A stretch of 32,456 bases of DNA from Candidatus Bathyarchaeota archaeon (GCA_014729945.1 WJJC01000206.1:1-32456), one strand, 5' to 3'. Numbered from the stretch's first letter, positions 18,324-26,809 are shown. Numbers and translations are program-made. Notes: a model not told the origin generated them from the letters alone.

Positions 18324-19523
18324 ATGAATTTCATGTATCTCACCAGAAAACAAGAGCGTATGATGGAGGGCGAAGAGGGGGAAGCGGTAAAAAAGTCAAT
18401 GGAACTCATAGTCGCCTTAGGTAAGGTGTTCGAGGCTGAGAGACTTGTACCAGTTGATTCCGCACATATAAGTGGTGTTAGTTACAAAAACCTTGGAGAA
18501 GCAGGTACTCAATGGCTTGAGGAACAAGCGGCTATGGGCGCGAAATGCAGGATCAGGGCCACGTTGAATCCAGCAGGGATGGATATGGAAAAGTGGCGAG
18601 AGATGAATGTACCCGAGGATTTTGCAAAGGGCCAATATCGGGTAATCAAAGCGTTCACTGATATGGGTGTCGACCCAACATGTACATGCACACCTTATCT
18701 TATCGGTCATGTGCCGAGAAGAGGAACCCAAATAGCGTGGGCAGAGTCAAACGCGGTATGTTTCGTTAACAGTGTATTAGGAGCTAGAACCAACCGAGAG
18801 TCAGGACCAACCACTCTCGCATCAGCGGTAACAGGTTTTGCGGCTTACTATGATTATAGGTTGACAGAAAATCGGAGACCTGAAAAAATCATCGATGTAG
18901 AGGCTGATCTAGAGACGAGACTAGATTACAGTGCTTTGGGGTATGTAACAGGTAAGTTATTGAAGTCGTCTGTTCCTTACTTCAAAAATTTTGGGTCTCC
19001 CGATATGGAGTCTATGAAGACGCTGGGAGCAGCATGCGCGACCAGTGGGGGTGTAACTCTATGGCACGGTGAGAACGTTACACCCGAATCGGAATGGGCT
19101 AGGCAATACCTTGGAGAACTAGAGACAATTACAGTGGTGAATGAAGACCTTAAAGAGGCTAAGAATAAACTAATAGGGGATCCTGTTAACCCCACTTACT
19201 GCATTGGGTGCCCACATTGTAGTCTAAAGGAGATTGAGGAGACAGCCAAGCTTGTGGAGGGGAAAAACCTCAACGGGAAACTATGGGTATTCACCAGTAG
19301 AGAAATCTACAAGCAAGCAGTAGAAGCGGGTTTAATCAAAAAAATTGAGGACGCGGGTGGCAGAGTATATCGTGATACATGCATGGTAGTTGCACCACTA
19401 CATGAGATGGGGTGGAAGGGAGTCGGTACCAATAGTATGAAGGGCGGTCACTATAGTGTGGCCCACGGTTTCCAGACCAAACTATGTACAGTTGATAAAC
19501 TGGTAGAGGAGGCGTCAAGATGA
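18324..19523 (+). CDS. Aconitase X large subunit, probable phosphomevalonate dehydratase large subunit
   Basis: 399 residues. It begins with the family's MYLTRKQERMMEGEEG (ATG at 18333; an ATG three codons earlier is also possible). Cysteines able to hold an iron-sulfur cluster are present: C120/C122 in PTCTCTPY, C293/C296/C299 in YCIGCPHCS and C353 in RDTCMVVAP. SESGPTTLAS-type and GGVTLWHGENVTPE segments mark the substrate site. With the small subunit it should dehydrate mevalonate 5-phosphate to trans-anhydromevalonate phosphate; other AcnX members act on cis-3-hydroxyproline, but the neighbouring UbiD gene favours the isoprenoid role. TATA-like boxes near 18280-18287 and 18297-18305 precede it. 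The stop overlaps the small-subunit ATG by 4 nt. Confidence 0.9.
   Translation: MNFMYLTRKQERMMEGEEGEAVKKSMELIVALGKVFEAERLVPVDSAHISGVSYKNLGEAGTQWLEEQAAMGAKCRIRATLNPAGMDMEKWREMNVPEDFAKGQYRVIKAFTDMGVDPTCTCTPYLIGHVPRRGTQIAWAESNAVCFVNSVLGARTNRESGPTTLASAVTGFAAYYDYRLTENRRPEKIIDVEADLETRLDYSALGYVTGKLLKSSVPYFKNFGSPDMESMKTLGAACATSGGVTLWHGENVTPESEWARQYLGELETITVVNEDLKEAKNKLIGDPVNPTYCIGCPHCSLKEIEETAKLVEGKNLNGKLWVFTSREIYKQAVEAGLIKKIEDAGGRVYRDTCMVVAPLHEMGWKGVGTNSMKGGHYSVAHGFQTKLCTVDKLVEEASR
19506..19512 (+). promoter_or_regulatory. Ribosome binding site for the dehydratase small subunit
   Basis: GAGGAGG lies inside the end of the large-subunit gene, 7 nt before the overlapping ATG at 19520, and fixes that start. 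Confidence 0.65.
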
Positions 19524-19921
19524 TCCTCAAAGGACGAAAAGTTATGAGCGGGAAAGCGGAGGGAGAGGCACTGGTCTCAACAGACCCGGTTAGTTTCTAC
19601 GGCGGCGTTGATCCTGTGACCGGGTGTGTTACTGAGCCGGGGCACTGCTGCTGCGGTGAGAGTGTAACTGGTAAGGTCTTCGTCTTCCCAACAGGTAAAG
19701 GTAGTACGGTTGGTAGTTATGTGATTTATCGTATGAAGAAGCTTGGTACAGCTCCTGCGGCGATTATCAATAAGGAAACGGAGTCTATTATCGCCACGGG
19801 ATGTGTCATCAGTGATATTCCACTGATTGATAAACTGGATAAAAACCCCATTTATGTGATAAAAACAGGTGAAATAGTCAAGGTTGACGCTGACGAGGGT
19901 ATAGTTGAGATAGTTTCCTAG
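19520..19921 (+). CDS. Aconitase X small (swivel) subunit, probable phosphomevalonate dehydratase small subunit
   Basis: 133 residues, the usual swivel-domain size. The opening LKGRKVMSGKAEGEALVS and the block FPTGKGSTVGSYVIYRMKK (residues 56-74), with S62 at the conserved serine position, are diagnostic of the AcnX small subunit. A further stretch GTAPAAIINKETESIIATGCVISDIPL continues the domain. In many organisms the two subunits are fused; here they are separate but coupled by an ATGA overlap. The 3' end shares 4 nt with the convergent zinc-finger gene. There is a Cys-rich spot (GHCCCGES, 41-48), typical of this subfamily's variable loop. The product completes the dehydratase active site next to the large subunit's cluster. 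Confidence 0.92.
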   Translation: MILKGRKVMSGKAEGEALVSTDPVSFYGGVDPVTGCVTEPGHCCCGESVTGKVFVFPTGKGSTVGSYVIYRMKKLGTAPAAIINKETESIIATGCVISDIPLIDKLDKNPIYVIKTGEIVKVDADEGIVEIVS

Positions 19922-20145
19922 TTTTCTTTCTTTTTCTCTAGAATCGATTTCATTAAATCGATCTCTTTTTCTAAGACTTTTTTCTGTTTGCAGAGTTCAT
20001 TGAGTTTCTCCTCTAGGTTTTGTATCTCTACATCCTCTTTCATGAGATAGTATACCTCGCTGTGACCATATTTGATGTGGAAATCGATCTGATCTTTCTT
20101 GGGTTTCTCTACCCCACAGAATGGACAAACGTAAACTTTTGTCAT
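19918..20145 (-). CDS. Small C2H2 zinc-finger protein with coiled-coil tail
   Basis: 75 residues. One C2H2-type finger is complete: C7-x2-C10-x12-H23-x4-H28 (VCPFCG to FHIKYGH). The remainder (about 38-75) is a charged amphipathic helix (LEEKLNELCKQKKVLEKEIDLMKSILEKKK) that should form a dimeric coiled coil. A nucleic-acid-binding or adaptor role is reasonable, but the gene is not recognised beyond this. It ends tail-to-tail with the dehydratase small subunit, sharing 4 nt, and lies 44 nt downstream of the HD hydrolase on the same strand, so it may be read with that gene. Confidence 0.75.
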   Translation of the reverse strand: MTKVYVCPFCGVEKPKKDQIDFHIKYGHSEVYYLMKEDVEIQNLEEKLNELCKQKKVLEKEIDLMKSILEKKKEN

Positions 20146-20189
20146 ATGACTCCTTAAGATAAAATCGTTTTTTAAGGTTATAAATGATT

Positions 20190-21476
20190 TTAGTAACTTA
20201 CCTGAACGGATGCTGATTCTTTACCTAGTTTTATCTCTGCTGCCTTTCTAACCTTTTCCCGGTCTTGTTCACGAGTGTATACACGCATAATATCTAGGTA
20301 CCCCACCAGAGTGTCTCCAAGGGGGCTGAGGGTACTAAAACTCACTAATTGTTTTTCTCCGCTTGAGGTCTCTCGGTAGAGGGGTATGTCTTGGGGTTTC
20401 TGTTGTCGTGCATAGTAGGGTACACTGGGGGCTGAAGACACGTCAATTATAACTGTGCTGGGGTCTACTTGGGCTTCATCAGCGATGTCATCTTCGAGAT
20501 TGGTCCTGATGTTACCCATGAGCATCATATTTACCGTGAATCGGTCTCGTCTATGGACTACGGTCTCATAGGCGCACTTCAGGAGACTTCGGTTATGGAA
20601 ACCTTGCGTCAGCTGGTATGCTACCTGATTCTCTTTGTTCTTAGAGTTCTCCAAGGTCATGAGTTTGTGGATTACACTATTATCATCAAGTTTATGGTAA
20701 TCCTCAACTGTCTTGAAATTCGTTAACCCCAAGGATTCATCAGCTAGCTCCATTGCTCTCACAAGCATTACCTCGGCTGCTCTTACGCTTCTATGAAAGT
20801 AGACTGCTTTGAACATCTCGTACCGCGCTATCACCATAGCTTCCAGGACGTATAATGCGGTCTCCTTTACCGCTAACTGGTTATCCACTACACCGATGCT
20901 CCTAACTAATCGGTCAATATCTATCTTCCCGTAATCTACACCCGTAAAGTAACTGTCTCTTGGGAGATAATCCATCACATCTGCGCTGAATTGACCAGCT
21001 ATAACTTGGTTTAGGAATGGTTTCCCGTTATCATACTGACCTATAGATAAAATTGACATCTCCACTGGGTCTAAGCCGTGGTCAGTGAGTATATCGGCAA
21101 TTTGAGTCTCATTAATAATGCGGGTGGTCATTTGTTCATGGTTCAGATTCCGTTTCTGAAGAACCTCCTCGAAGAGATGACTGAAAGGTCCGTGCCCGAT
21201 GTCGTGGAGGAGCCCAGCTAATCTAAGTTTGAGCATCTCCTCTTCACTGATAAGATCAGCGTTAATCATTCTCTGAGCTATCATACCTGCTATCTGAAGT
21301 ACTCCAAGACTGTGGTGAAAACGAGTGTGCTCTGCCCCGGGGTAAGTAAGATGTGCTGCGGAGAGTTGGCGAAGTCTACGGAGTCGTTGAAACTGGGGGG
21401 TATCCAATATCTCTATCTCTGGTTCATATAACTCAATGTACCCGTGAACAGGATCCTTGATCTCCCAGCTATGCAT
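20190..21476 (-). CDS. HD-domain phosphohydrolase, dNTPase/SAMHD1-like
   Basis: 428 residues. The metal-binding set is intact: H54 in GAEHTRFHHSLG, H91-D92 in LLHDIGHGPFSH and D167 in FSADVMDYLPRD. The N-terminal KDPVHGYIEL and QRLRRLRQLSAAHLTYPGA segments are typical of the SAMHD1/dGTPase-like group of archaeal and bacterial HD proteins, which hydrolyse deoxynucleoside triphosphates or related nucleotides. The C-terminal third is helical and then beta-rich, as in relatives. The start at the ATG of MHSWEIKDP matches the family. A TATA-like TTTTAA element on the minus strand around 21500 would give a nearly leaderless transcript. The exact substrate is not determined. Confidence 0.88.
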   Translation of the reverse strand: MHSWEIKDPVHGYIELYEPEIEILDTPQFQRLRRLRQLSAAHLTYPGAEHTRFHHSLGVLQIAGMIAQRMINADLISEEEMLKLRLAGLLHDIGHGPFSHLFEEVLQKRNLNHEQMTTRIINETQIADILTDHGLDPVEMSILSIGQYDNGKPFLNQVIAGQFSADVMDYLPRDSYFTGVDYGKIDIDRLVRSIGVVDNQLAVKETALYVLEAMVIARYEMFKAVYFHRSVRAAEVMLVRAMELADESLGLTNFKTVEDYHKLDDNSVIHKLMTLENSKNKENQVAYQLTQGFHNRSLLKCAYETVVHRRDRFTVNMMLMGNIRTNLEDDIADEAQVDPSTVIIDVSSAPSVPYYARQQKPQDIPLYRETSSGEKQLVSFSTLSPLGDTLVGYLDIMRVYTREQDREKVRKAAEIKLGKESASVQVSY

Positions 21477-21567
21477 AGTGTAAAGTATCCTGCAACTGTC
21501 TTAAAACTGATGTTAAAAAAAGGGTTTTGTCATAAACGATTTATCACATCTAGATATAATTGTAAGT

Positions 21568-22707
21568 ATGACTGATTATAGAAATAGACTTGAGAAGCTA
21601 CAAGGAATAATGGAGAAGAAGGACCTCGATCTACTTGTTTATGGAGGTAGCCCAGATTTCCAGTACCTAACAGGCACCACGGTGGAGTGGAGAAAACACC
21701 GTGATCTGAATTATCCAGCGGACTCTTTATTCGTTCCCAAGGAGGGAGAGCCCATCATAATGGCGGGCATGGGGAATACGGATAAGATAGAGGAAAGCTG
21801 GATAGAGGAGCGGTATACTCTTGGAATGTTTGAGGATATGAGACCTAAAGTGAAGAAGATACTGGAAGACCTTGATCACCCGGAGACTATCGGTGTAGGA
21901 GAGTATACGTGGGGAAGCCTTGTTCTGGCTGTCGCTAACTATAGTAAAGGTGCCATATTCAAGAGCGCTGAGGGTCTTTTGGACCCGATTAGGATGATTA
22001 AAGACATGGACGAGATCAGGAAACTTAGGAGGGTCGCTAAACTCACTGACGCTGTGATGGGAAAGGTGATAGATGAATTAGATGAAGAGTCCACGATGAG
22101 GAGCAGTAGTCTCAAGATAGAACATCTAGGCAAGGGGCTGGGCGCCAGCGATGTCAGCTTCCCAGCGACGGCGGGTTTCTGTAAATCAGGCAGCGAACCA
22201 GAGGGCGTATTTAACTATAAGAAAGAACAAACTCTTGAACCCGGTACGTCGATTGCTTTCGATGTGGGCTTCGTGTTAGACGGTTACTGTAGTGATTGGG
22301 GTAGAAGCGTATATTATGGAGAACCCGAGGAGCACATTGAGAAGGCTTACCCCGCTTTAATGACAGCCGTGGTTGAGACCAGCGATGCTATAGGGGATGA
22401 GGTTCAAAAGGTAGACCAAGTATTTGACCATATAGAGAAAGTGTGTGAACGTGAGGGATATAAGGATCAACTGCTGGAGAGATTACCCAATCGTATGGTT
22501 GGACATCAGATCGGAGTAGAAGTTCATGAGGATCCATGGCTGAAACCGGATGAGGAACAGGAACTGTTGGACGGAATGGTGTTTTGTGTGGAGCCCAAAC
22601 TTTGGCATAAGGGAGAGTACTATCTCAGAGTCGAGGACATGATCTTGATTAAGAACGGAAAAGCCGAGAGCCTCACCAAGTTTGATAGAGAACTCTTTCA
22701 GCTCTAA
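21568..22707 (+). CDS. M24-family metallopeptidase (Xaa-Pro aminopeptidase/prolidase type)
   Basis: 379 residues: a creatinase-like N domain (1-145) and a pita-bread catalytic domain. All five metal ligands are present: D232 and D243 (FDVGFVLDGYCSDWGRS), H313 (MVGHQIGVEVHE), E342 (FCVEPK) and E356 (RVEDMIL). H320 (VEVHEDP) is the usual second-shell His. The enzyme probably removes N-terminal residues before proline or splits Xaa-Pro dipeptides in the cytoplasm. The stretch between the metal Asp residues and His is shorter than in many aminopeptidase P enzymes, closer to archaeal prolidase. It lies 34 nt upstream of thymidylate kinase on the same strand and is likely co-transcribed. Confidence 0.92.
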   Translation: MTDYRNRLEKLQGIMEKKDLDLLVYGGSPDFQYLTGTTVEWRKHRDLNYPADSLFVPKEGEPIIMAGMGNTDKIEESWIEERYTLGMFEDMRPKVKKILEDLDHPETIGVGEYTWGSLVLAVANYSKGAIFKSAEGLLDPIRMIKDMDEIRKLRRVAKLTDAVMGKVIDELDEESTMRSSSLKIEHLGKGLGASDVSFPATAGFCKSGSEPEGVFNYKKEQTLEPGTSIAFDVGFVLDGYCSDWGRSVYYGEPEEHIEKAYPALMTAVVETSDAIGDEVQKVDQVFDHIEKVCEREGYKDQLLERLPNRMVGHQIGVEVHEDPWLKPDEEQELLDGMVFCVEPKLWHKGEYYLRVEDMILIKNGKAESLTKFDRELFQL

Positions 22708-22741
22708 CACCAAACTATTTTAACCCAATTCTTCCTCCTAG

Positions 22742-23341
22742 ATGACGATGAGACACAGGGGCTACTTTATAGTATTCGAAGGTGTTGATGGGGGAGGTAA
22801 ATCAACCCAGATAAAGATGCTGAAAAAGTATTTCAGAGAGAAAGGATATACTGTCGAGCTTCACGTTGAGCCCACACATGGCGCAATAGGTAGTCTTCTA
22901 TGGACATATATGAGATCCGAGTCCAGATCATTCACGCCTGAGACGGAGGCGTTATTGTTCGCAGCTGATAGAATTGAGCACGGAAAAGCAATCAAAAAGG
23001 CCCTAGAGGAGGGAAGTGTCATAATCAGTGATAGGTATGTTCATAGTAGTTTAGCCTATCAAGGTGCAGCGGGGGTGGACAGGAACTGGATGAAGCAGCT
23101 TAACAAACACGCCTTAGAACCTGACCTGGTTATTCTCCTTGATATTGACCCAGAAAAGAGCTTGGATCGTGTATCTGGTCGGAATAGGACGGTTTTTGAG
23201 GAACGGGAATATTTGAGAAAGGTTCGCTCAGAGTATTTGGCTTTCGCTGAGGCTGGGGAGTTGTTGGTTGTTGACGCTTCCAAGTCCATTGAGGTTGTTC
23301 ATGCAGAGGTTTGTGGTTTGGTTGAACAGCTCTTAGAATAG
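22742..23341 (+). CDS. tmk: Thymidylate kinase
   Basis: 199 residues, standard size. The P-loop FEGVDGGGKST is at 12-22. The DRY motif with D97 follows in ISDRYVHSSLAYQGA, where the Arg contacts the dTMP phosphate. The lid region is GRNRTVFEEREYLRKVRSEY. It phosphorylates dTMP to dTDP in the cytoplasm. An ATG two codons in (MRHRGYFI) is an alternative start. With the HD-type dNTP hydrolase on the opposite strand nearby, this region touches deoxynucleotide metabolism twice, though they are not in one transcript. The 216 nt that follow hold no gene that I can see. Confidence 0.95.
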   Translation: MTMRHRGYFIVFEGVDGGGKSTQIKMLKKYFREKGYTVELHVEPTHGAIGSLLWTYMRSESRSFTPETEALLFAADRIEHGKAIKKALEEGSVIISDRYVHSSLAYQGAAGVDRNWMKQLNKHALEPDLVILLDIDPEKSLDRVSGRNRTVFEEREYLRKVRSEYLAFAEAGELLVVDASKSIEVVHAEVCGLVEQLLE

Positions 23342-23557
23342 TTTTTAATTACTAGTTCGTTAGTTTTGACCATCACTGTACCAGTTTTTATGGTAATTGT
23401 TTTCGCGTTTTCTAGTTAAAAGAAGCTGTATCTCGGCACGAATCGTTATCCCCCGGTTGGTATCAAGAGTTATACTACTCAGAGACACGGAGAAAATAAC
23501 GGGAAGTTACCCTAGAATCATTAATAATCGTAGCCTCTTGGCAATAATTATACTCTA

Positions 23558-23878
23558 TTAACCTATTTTCCGTATCCGTTCACGGGCATCAAGAAGTTTC
23601 ATCAACGTATCCAGCAGGGCATTAATCTTAGCTGGCTCTCGTTCATCCTCAAGCGTACTCTGTATCTCCTTAATCTTATTCATCAAGGTAGAGTCTATAC
23701 TTCCCTGCTCAGCCATAACCTCTGTATCGGCGTCAGCTGAGACAACAACCACGGGTTTTTTACACATAGGACATACAAGACTACCGTCTTTAAGCCTAAA
23801 GAGAGGCGTATTACAGTCCGGGCAGGTCTCCCCTAACATGGTTGCCCCCTTTCTCAATAACTCAGCTATCTCTTTCAT
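23558..23878 (-). CDS. Autoantigen p27-type (Sjogren's/scleroderma autoantigen 1 family) zinc protein
   Basis: 106 residues from the ATG at 23878, chosen over a longer frame (from 23989) because AGAGGG lies just before it and homology begins at MKEIAELLRKGATML. The zinc ribbon has C19, C22, C36 and C39 (ETCPDCNTPLF and LVCPMCKK), the arrangement of the SSSCA1/autoantigen p27 domain. The helical C-terminus (LMNKIKEIQSTLEDEREPAKINALLDTLMKLLDARERI) looks like a dimerising coil. Archaeal members are widespread and uncharacterised; the eukaryotic relative is a centromere/mitosis-associated antigen. The longer frame's 37 extra residues overlap the start of the divergent GNAT gene and do not look protein-like. 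Confidence 0.8.
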   Translation of the reverse strand: MKEIAELLRKGATMLGETCPDCNTPLFRLKDGSLVCPMCKKPVVVVSADADTEVMAEQGSIDSTLMNKIKEIQSTLEDEREPAKINALLDTLMKLLDARERIRKIG

Positions 23879-23975
23879 GCTTCCCTCTGACAATATGATC
23901 CCTATAACTTCCAGTCGACACAGTTTAAAGGATATTCCCAAATAACCCATAACATAGCTCAAGGGAAGAACAGAA

Positions 23976-24476
23976 ATGGTAAGCTTCAATCACGGAGGAG
24001 AAATATTAGAACTAAAGGAATACCTTGAAGCACTTGGGTTGACTCTGGGAGAGACAGAGAAGCAGCTCATCAATGAAAAACCTGAACGTTTGATCATGTG
24101 GAGAGAAGAAGATAAACTCGTTGGTCACGCCATATGGCACGTTAGCGACACTAGGAATCACCCCGATGGCTCCCCAAGAGAGTACAATGATAGGAGAATA
24201 CTGGAGGAAGAACTGGGAGTCAAGGGGAACTTCATAGAATTGCATGAGATCTGGCTTAGTGACACGCATAGGGGAAGAGGCTATGGTTCGGAGTTCTTTG
24301 AGTACTTTGAGAATATGGTTAGAGAGAAGGGGTATCGGGTTATAGTTTATTACGCGGATCACCCAGCTGCCTTGAAGATATGTTTGAATAGAGGATACCG
24401 GGTCACTTATGGCGTAGAGTTGGATGGTGTCACGGGGGAACGCGCCAGATACTATGTGTTAGCGAAACAGCTCTAG
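23976..24476 (+). CDS. GNAT-family N-acetyltransferase
   Basis: 166 residues. The acetyl-CoA-binding motif A is HRGRGYGSEF (residues 98-107), the standard R/Q-x-x-G-x-G/A pattern with R99, G100, R101, G102 and G104, and is preceded by the beta strand IELHEIWLS. The C-terminal strand KGYRVIVYYADHPAALKICLNRGYRV matches motif B. The acceptor is unknown; such enzymes acetylate small amines or protein N-termini. It is divergent from the p27-type zinc gene with about 97 nt between the starts, and upstream of the TrmH-type gene by 52 nt. Confidence 0.88.
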   Translation: MVSFNHGGEILELKEYLEALGLTLGETEKQLINEKPERLIMWREEDKLVGHAIWHVSDTRNHPDGSPREYNDRRILEEELGVKGNFIELHEIWLSDTHRGRGYGSEFFEYFENMVREKGYRVIVYYADHPAALKICLNRGYRVTYGVELDGVTGERARYYVLAKQL

Positions 24477-24484
24477 TTTTTAAT

Positions 24485-24522
24485 ACTATTTAAAAATAAG
24501 CCCCATATTCCATGATTTGAGG
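24485..24522 (+). promoter_or_regulatory. TATA box and ribosome binding site of the TrmH-type gene
   Basis: ACTATTTAAAAAT (about 24485-24496) is a TATA-like box 33-44 nt before the ATG at 24529. TGAGG (24518-24522) precedes that ATG by 6 nt, so the ATG at 24529 is preferred over the TTG at 24517. Confidence 0.45.
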
Positions 24523-24528
24523 AACACC

Positions 24529-25254
24529 ATGATACAACTAGAAGGACGAAACCCAGTCTATGAAGCAGTAAAACAGGATCTAATTAGAAGCATCAGACTA
24601 GAATTTGGTCACGGAAACGACCCAAAGATCAAGCAGATCAAGGATTTAGCTCGCAAGAAAGGCGTAAAGATCGATATGGTTACGAGAAAACAGATTGAAC
24701 ACCTCAGCACCACCGGGATGCATCAGGGGGTAATCGGGTACGCCCAGACAGATGTTAACTGGAGCCTAAGTAAGGTGCTAAAGGAGACTGGTCGGGAAGT
24801 ATGCATCATGGTGCTAGATCAGGTTCAAGACCCCCACAACTTAGGAGCAATCATAAGAACTAGCGAGGGAGCGGGAGCAGACGGAATCATAATACCCAAG
24901 AAAGGAGCAGCCAGTGTCACCAACACTGTTCATAGGGTAAGCATGGGGGCAAGCCTTAGCGTACCGGTCTGGCAGACCAACATCTATCCAGCCATAAAAC
25001 AAATGCAGGAGGAAGGACTCAGAATAATAGCAGTGGACCCTAGTGGAGAGAAACCATACTACAATGAGAAACTATCGGGAGCGGTAGCATTAATAATGGG
25101 AGGCGAAGACAAGGGAATAAGCCCAACACTGCTAGGGAAATGCGATAGTATTGTAAATATCCCAATGAAGGGTAAAATCGATTCACTTAATGTCAGTGTT
25201 GCTACCGGCGTAGTACTATATGAACGGGTAAGACAACAAAAAGGTAAAAAATAG
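24529..25254 (+). CDS. TrmH/SpoU-family RNA 2'-O-methyltransferase (RlmB-like)
   Basis: 241 residues: an N-terminal substrate-binding domain (LEGRNPVYEAVKQ, about 1-75) and a SPOUT knot domain. The three motifs are present: 1, LDQVQDPHNLGAIIRTSEGAGADGI; 2, IMGGEDKGIS; 3, IPMKGKIDSLNVSVATGVVLYE. The Asn-Leu-Gly-Ala-x-x-R-T stretch holds the catalytic Arg. The family uses S-adenosylmethionine to methylate ribose 2'-OH in rRNA or tRNA; bacterial RlmB acts on 23S G2251. The gene is 4 nt from the stop of the convergent zinc-ribbon protein. Confidence 0.93.
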   Translation: MIQLEGRNPVYEAVKQDLIRSIRLEFGHGNDPKIKQIKDLARKKGVKIDMVTRKQIEHLSTTGMHQGVIGYAQTDVNWSLSKVLKETGREVCIMVLDQVQDPHNLGAIIRTSEGAGADGIIIPKKGAASVTNTVHRVSMGASLSVPVWQTNIYPAIKQMQEEGLRIIAVDPSGEKPYYNEKLSGAVALIMGGEDKGISPTLLGKCDSIVNIPMKGKIDSLNVSVATGVVLYERVRQQKGKK

Positions 25255-25258
25255 TAGC

Positions 25259-25561
25259 TTATCGTCTCATCGTATTTGAGACAATAAGTATACCTATCGC
25301 TATGATGAATAATGGCCAGAGTACATCAAAACTCGCCCACCAGAAGACCTCATCAAGAAGCGTTGATGCTCCGAGAATAATCAGGAAAATCCCGAGGATC
25401 ATGGGCCATACTCCCCTGCTTCTTCCACCGAAACAGTCATTCTCAAAGTCCCAGTCATTACGTCTATACTTGTAGGCTATTGGCTTCAGTGGAGCACCAC
25501 AGTTTTTACACACTACCGCGTCTTCCTCGTTCTCGGTTCCACATTTGGTGCAGTATACCAA
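25259..25561 (-). CDS. Zinc-ribbon membrane protein with two helices
   Basis: 100 residues. An N-terminal zinc ribbon (C4-x2-C7 and C18-x2-C21 in YCTKCG and CKNCGAPL) is followed by a polar linker and two transmembrane helices (about 51-68 and 79-94) in the style of the small LiaF/DUF5668-type membrane domain. The ribbon should face the cytoplasm. Function unknown; such proteins are common in archaea and may sense or scaffold at the membrane. It is convergent with the TrmH-type gene and lies 45 nt downstream of the membrane methyltransferase on the same strand, so it could be the end of that transcript. Confidence 0.8.
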   Translation of the reverse strand: MVYCTKCGTENEEDAVVCKNCGAPLKPIAYKYRRNDWDFENDCFGGRSRGVWPMILGIFLIILGASTLLDEVFWWASFDVLWPLFIIAIGILIVSNTMRR

Positions 25562-25606
25562 TTCAATTCACTGATCTGATGTACGGGCACTGTTATAGAA
25601 ACGTTA

Positions 25607-26800
25607 CTAAAAACGAATTAAACAATCAACATCGCAATCTCTACAGACACTTACGTGGGTCCACTGGCTTGCTCTTATACGAGTATATATCCAGAAAATT
25701 GTCACCGCCAAGAAATAGATAGAAGCAAGAAAACTGAAGTTAATTAGTTGAATAGCCTTAAACATTAGCCAGTCTCCAATCACGAAGCCTATATTTAACC
25801 ATAGATGTATCCAACCTGAGCCTAGATCAATAAAATGCTGCGCCAGCCCAAGCCCCACAAGTAAGACACCGAACCAGAACCCGATTAACGTATCAAAGGG
25901 ATAGAACCCTGTTAATAATCCCAGAAGAGCGAGTGAAGCCCCTATTACCAGCCCACTGCATCCAGCGCAGTATCTTCGCCCATTAACAACCACAACATGA
26001 CCAGAGAAAAAGGCACAGTTAGGGTGATGACCTTCAACTGATTCACCTTTATATCGGTCAGTTTTAGAGGTGAAACTGCAGTACCTGGGAAATAGACCAG
26101 CAACTATACCCACGAAACAGATAAAAATGAAAAACAGATCAGCGATAGATGAGAAAAAAGTAGTACCAATTTCTGGCAGATCCTGAAAAACGAGAAGAGA
26201 GGTAACCAGAAGACTTGTCTCAGCCAGCAGAACGTAGCCCACTTGTTCTCGATGTGAAGAAACATAGGGGAAGAGGTAATCTCTGATTAGTAAGGAAGGT
26301 TTTGGGAAAAGAAAGGGTGTTTTTTCTTTATAGGCATGATACTCGTCCCCGAATCTCTCAGCCAGCCGGGGTTCCTCTCTTGTTTTTACAATCAAATAAT
26401 TGAGAGCCAGTACCATGGGGGTAATTGAAAAAGCCATACCGATACTTTGAAACATCAGACCCATCCCCATGGGGAGCAGGCTATAACCAAGAACCATCGG
26501 GTTTCTTGAATACCTGTATATTCCATTCACGACTAGTCTTTGAGTCTCTACACTGTGTACCGCCTCGCCCCAAGGTAGTCCAAACCCAGCATGGTAAAGC
26601 TGCCTCGTGGATTTGATGCCCAGATTGAGCCCAATAATCATCACACACATACCTGTGAAAATATTCAAGGGAAAAGGCGGGGAAAGAGGAAAACCAAGAG
26701 ATGTATCCAGCCAAGATCCAATGAAAAAGGTCAAGGTAGGTGCAGCTACAAAGATAAATATGTAGACAATCAATTGAGACGGCTCTATCCTAGGCTGCAT
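25607..26800 (-). CDS. Two-domain membrane protein: PEMT/ICMT-type methyltransferase plus DUF2085-like domain
   Basis: 397 residues from the ATG at 26800 (upstream GGTG at 26810-26807; a GTG at 26809 is also possible). Residues 1-165 form a four-helix phospholipid/isoprenylcysteine methyltransferase domain with its signature at about 85-165: GIYRYSRNPMVLGYSLLPMG, then EEPRLAERFGDEYHAYKEKTPFLFP. It uses S-adenosylmethionine at the membrane. The second half (about 215-397) has HHPNCAFFSGHVVVVNGRRYCAGCSG, which resembles the Cys/His-rich start of DUF2085, then several helices and a Cys-rich end (CRDCDVDC). I have not met this pairing as a described fusion. The gene abuts the radical SAM gene (stop TAG at 26812-26810), so the pair is likely one operon. 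Confidence 0.78.
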   Translation of the reverse strand: MQPRIEPSQLIVYIFIFVAAPTLTFFIGSWLDTSLGFPLSPPFPLNIFTGMCVMIIGLNLGIKSTRQLYHAGFGLPWGEAVHSVETQRLVVNGIYRYSRNPMVLGYSLLPMGMGLMFQSIGMAFSITPMVLALNYLIVKTREEPRLAERFGDEYHAYKEKTPFLFPKPSLLIRDYLFPYVSSHREQVGYVLLAETSLLVTSLLVFQDLPEIGTTFFSSIADLFFIFICFVGIVAGLFPRYCSFTSKTDRYKGESVEGHHPNCAFFSGHVVVVNGRRYCAGCSGLVIGASLALLGLLTGFYPFDTLIGFWFGVLLVGLGLAQHFIDLGSGWIHLWLNIGFVIGDWLMFKAIQLINFSFLASIYFLAVTIFWIYTRIRASQWTHVSVCRDCDVDCLIRF

Positions 26801-26809
26801 AAATAACAC

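Noticed and set aside
23879..23989. Extra 37 N-terminal residues of the autoantigen-p27-type protein
   Set aside because: A ribosome binding site and the start of family similarity both point to the ATG at 23878, and the longer form would overlap the divergent GNAT start.
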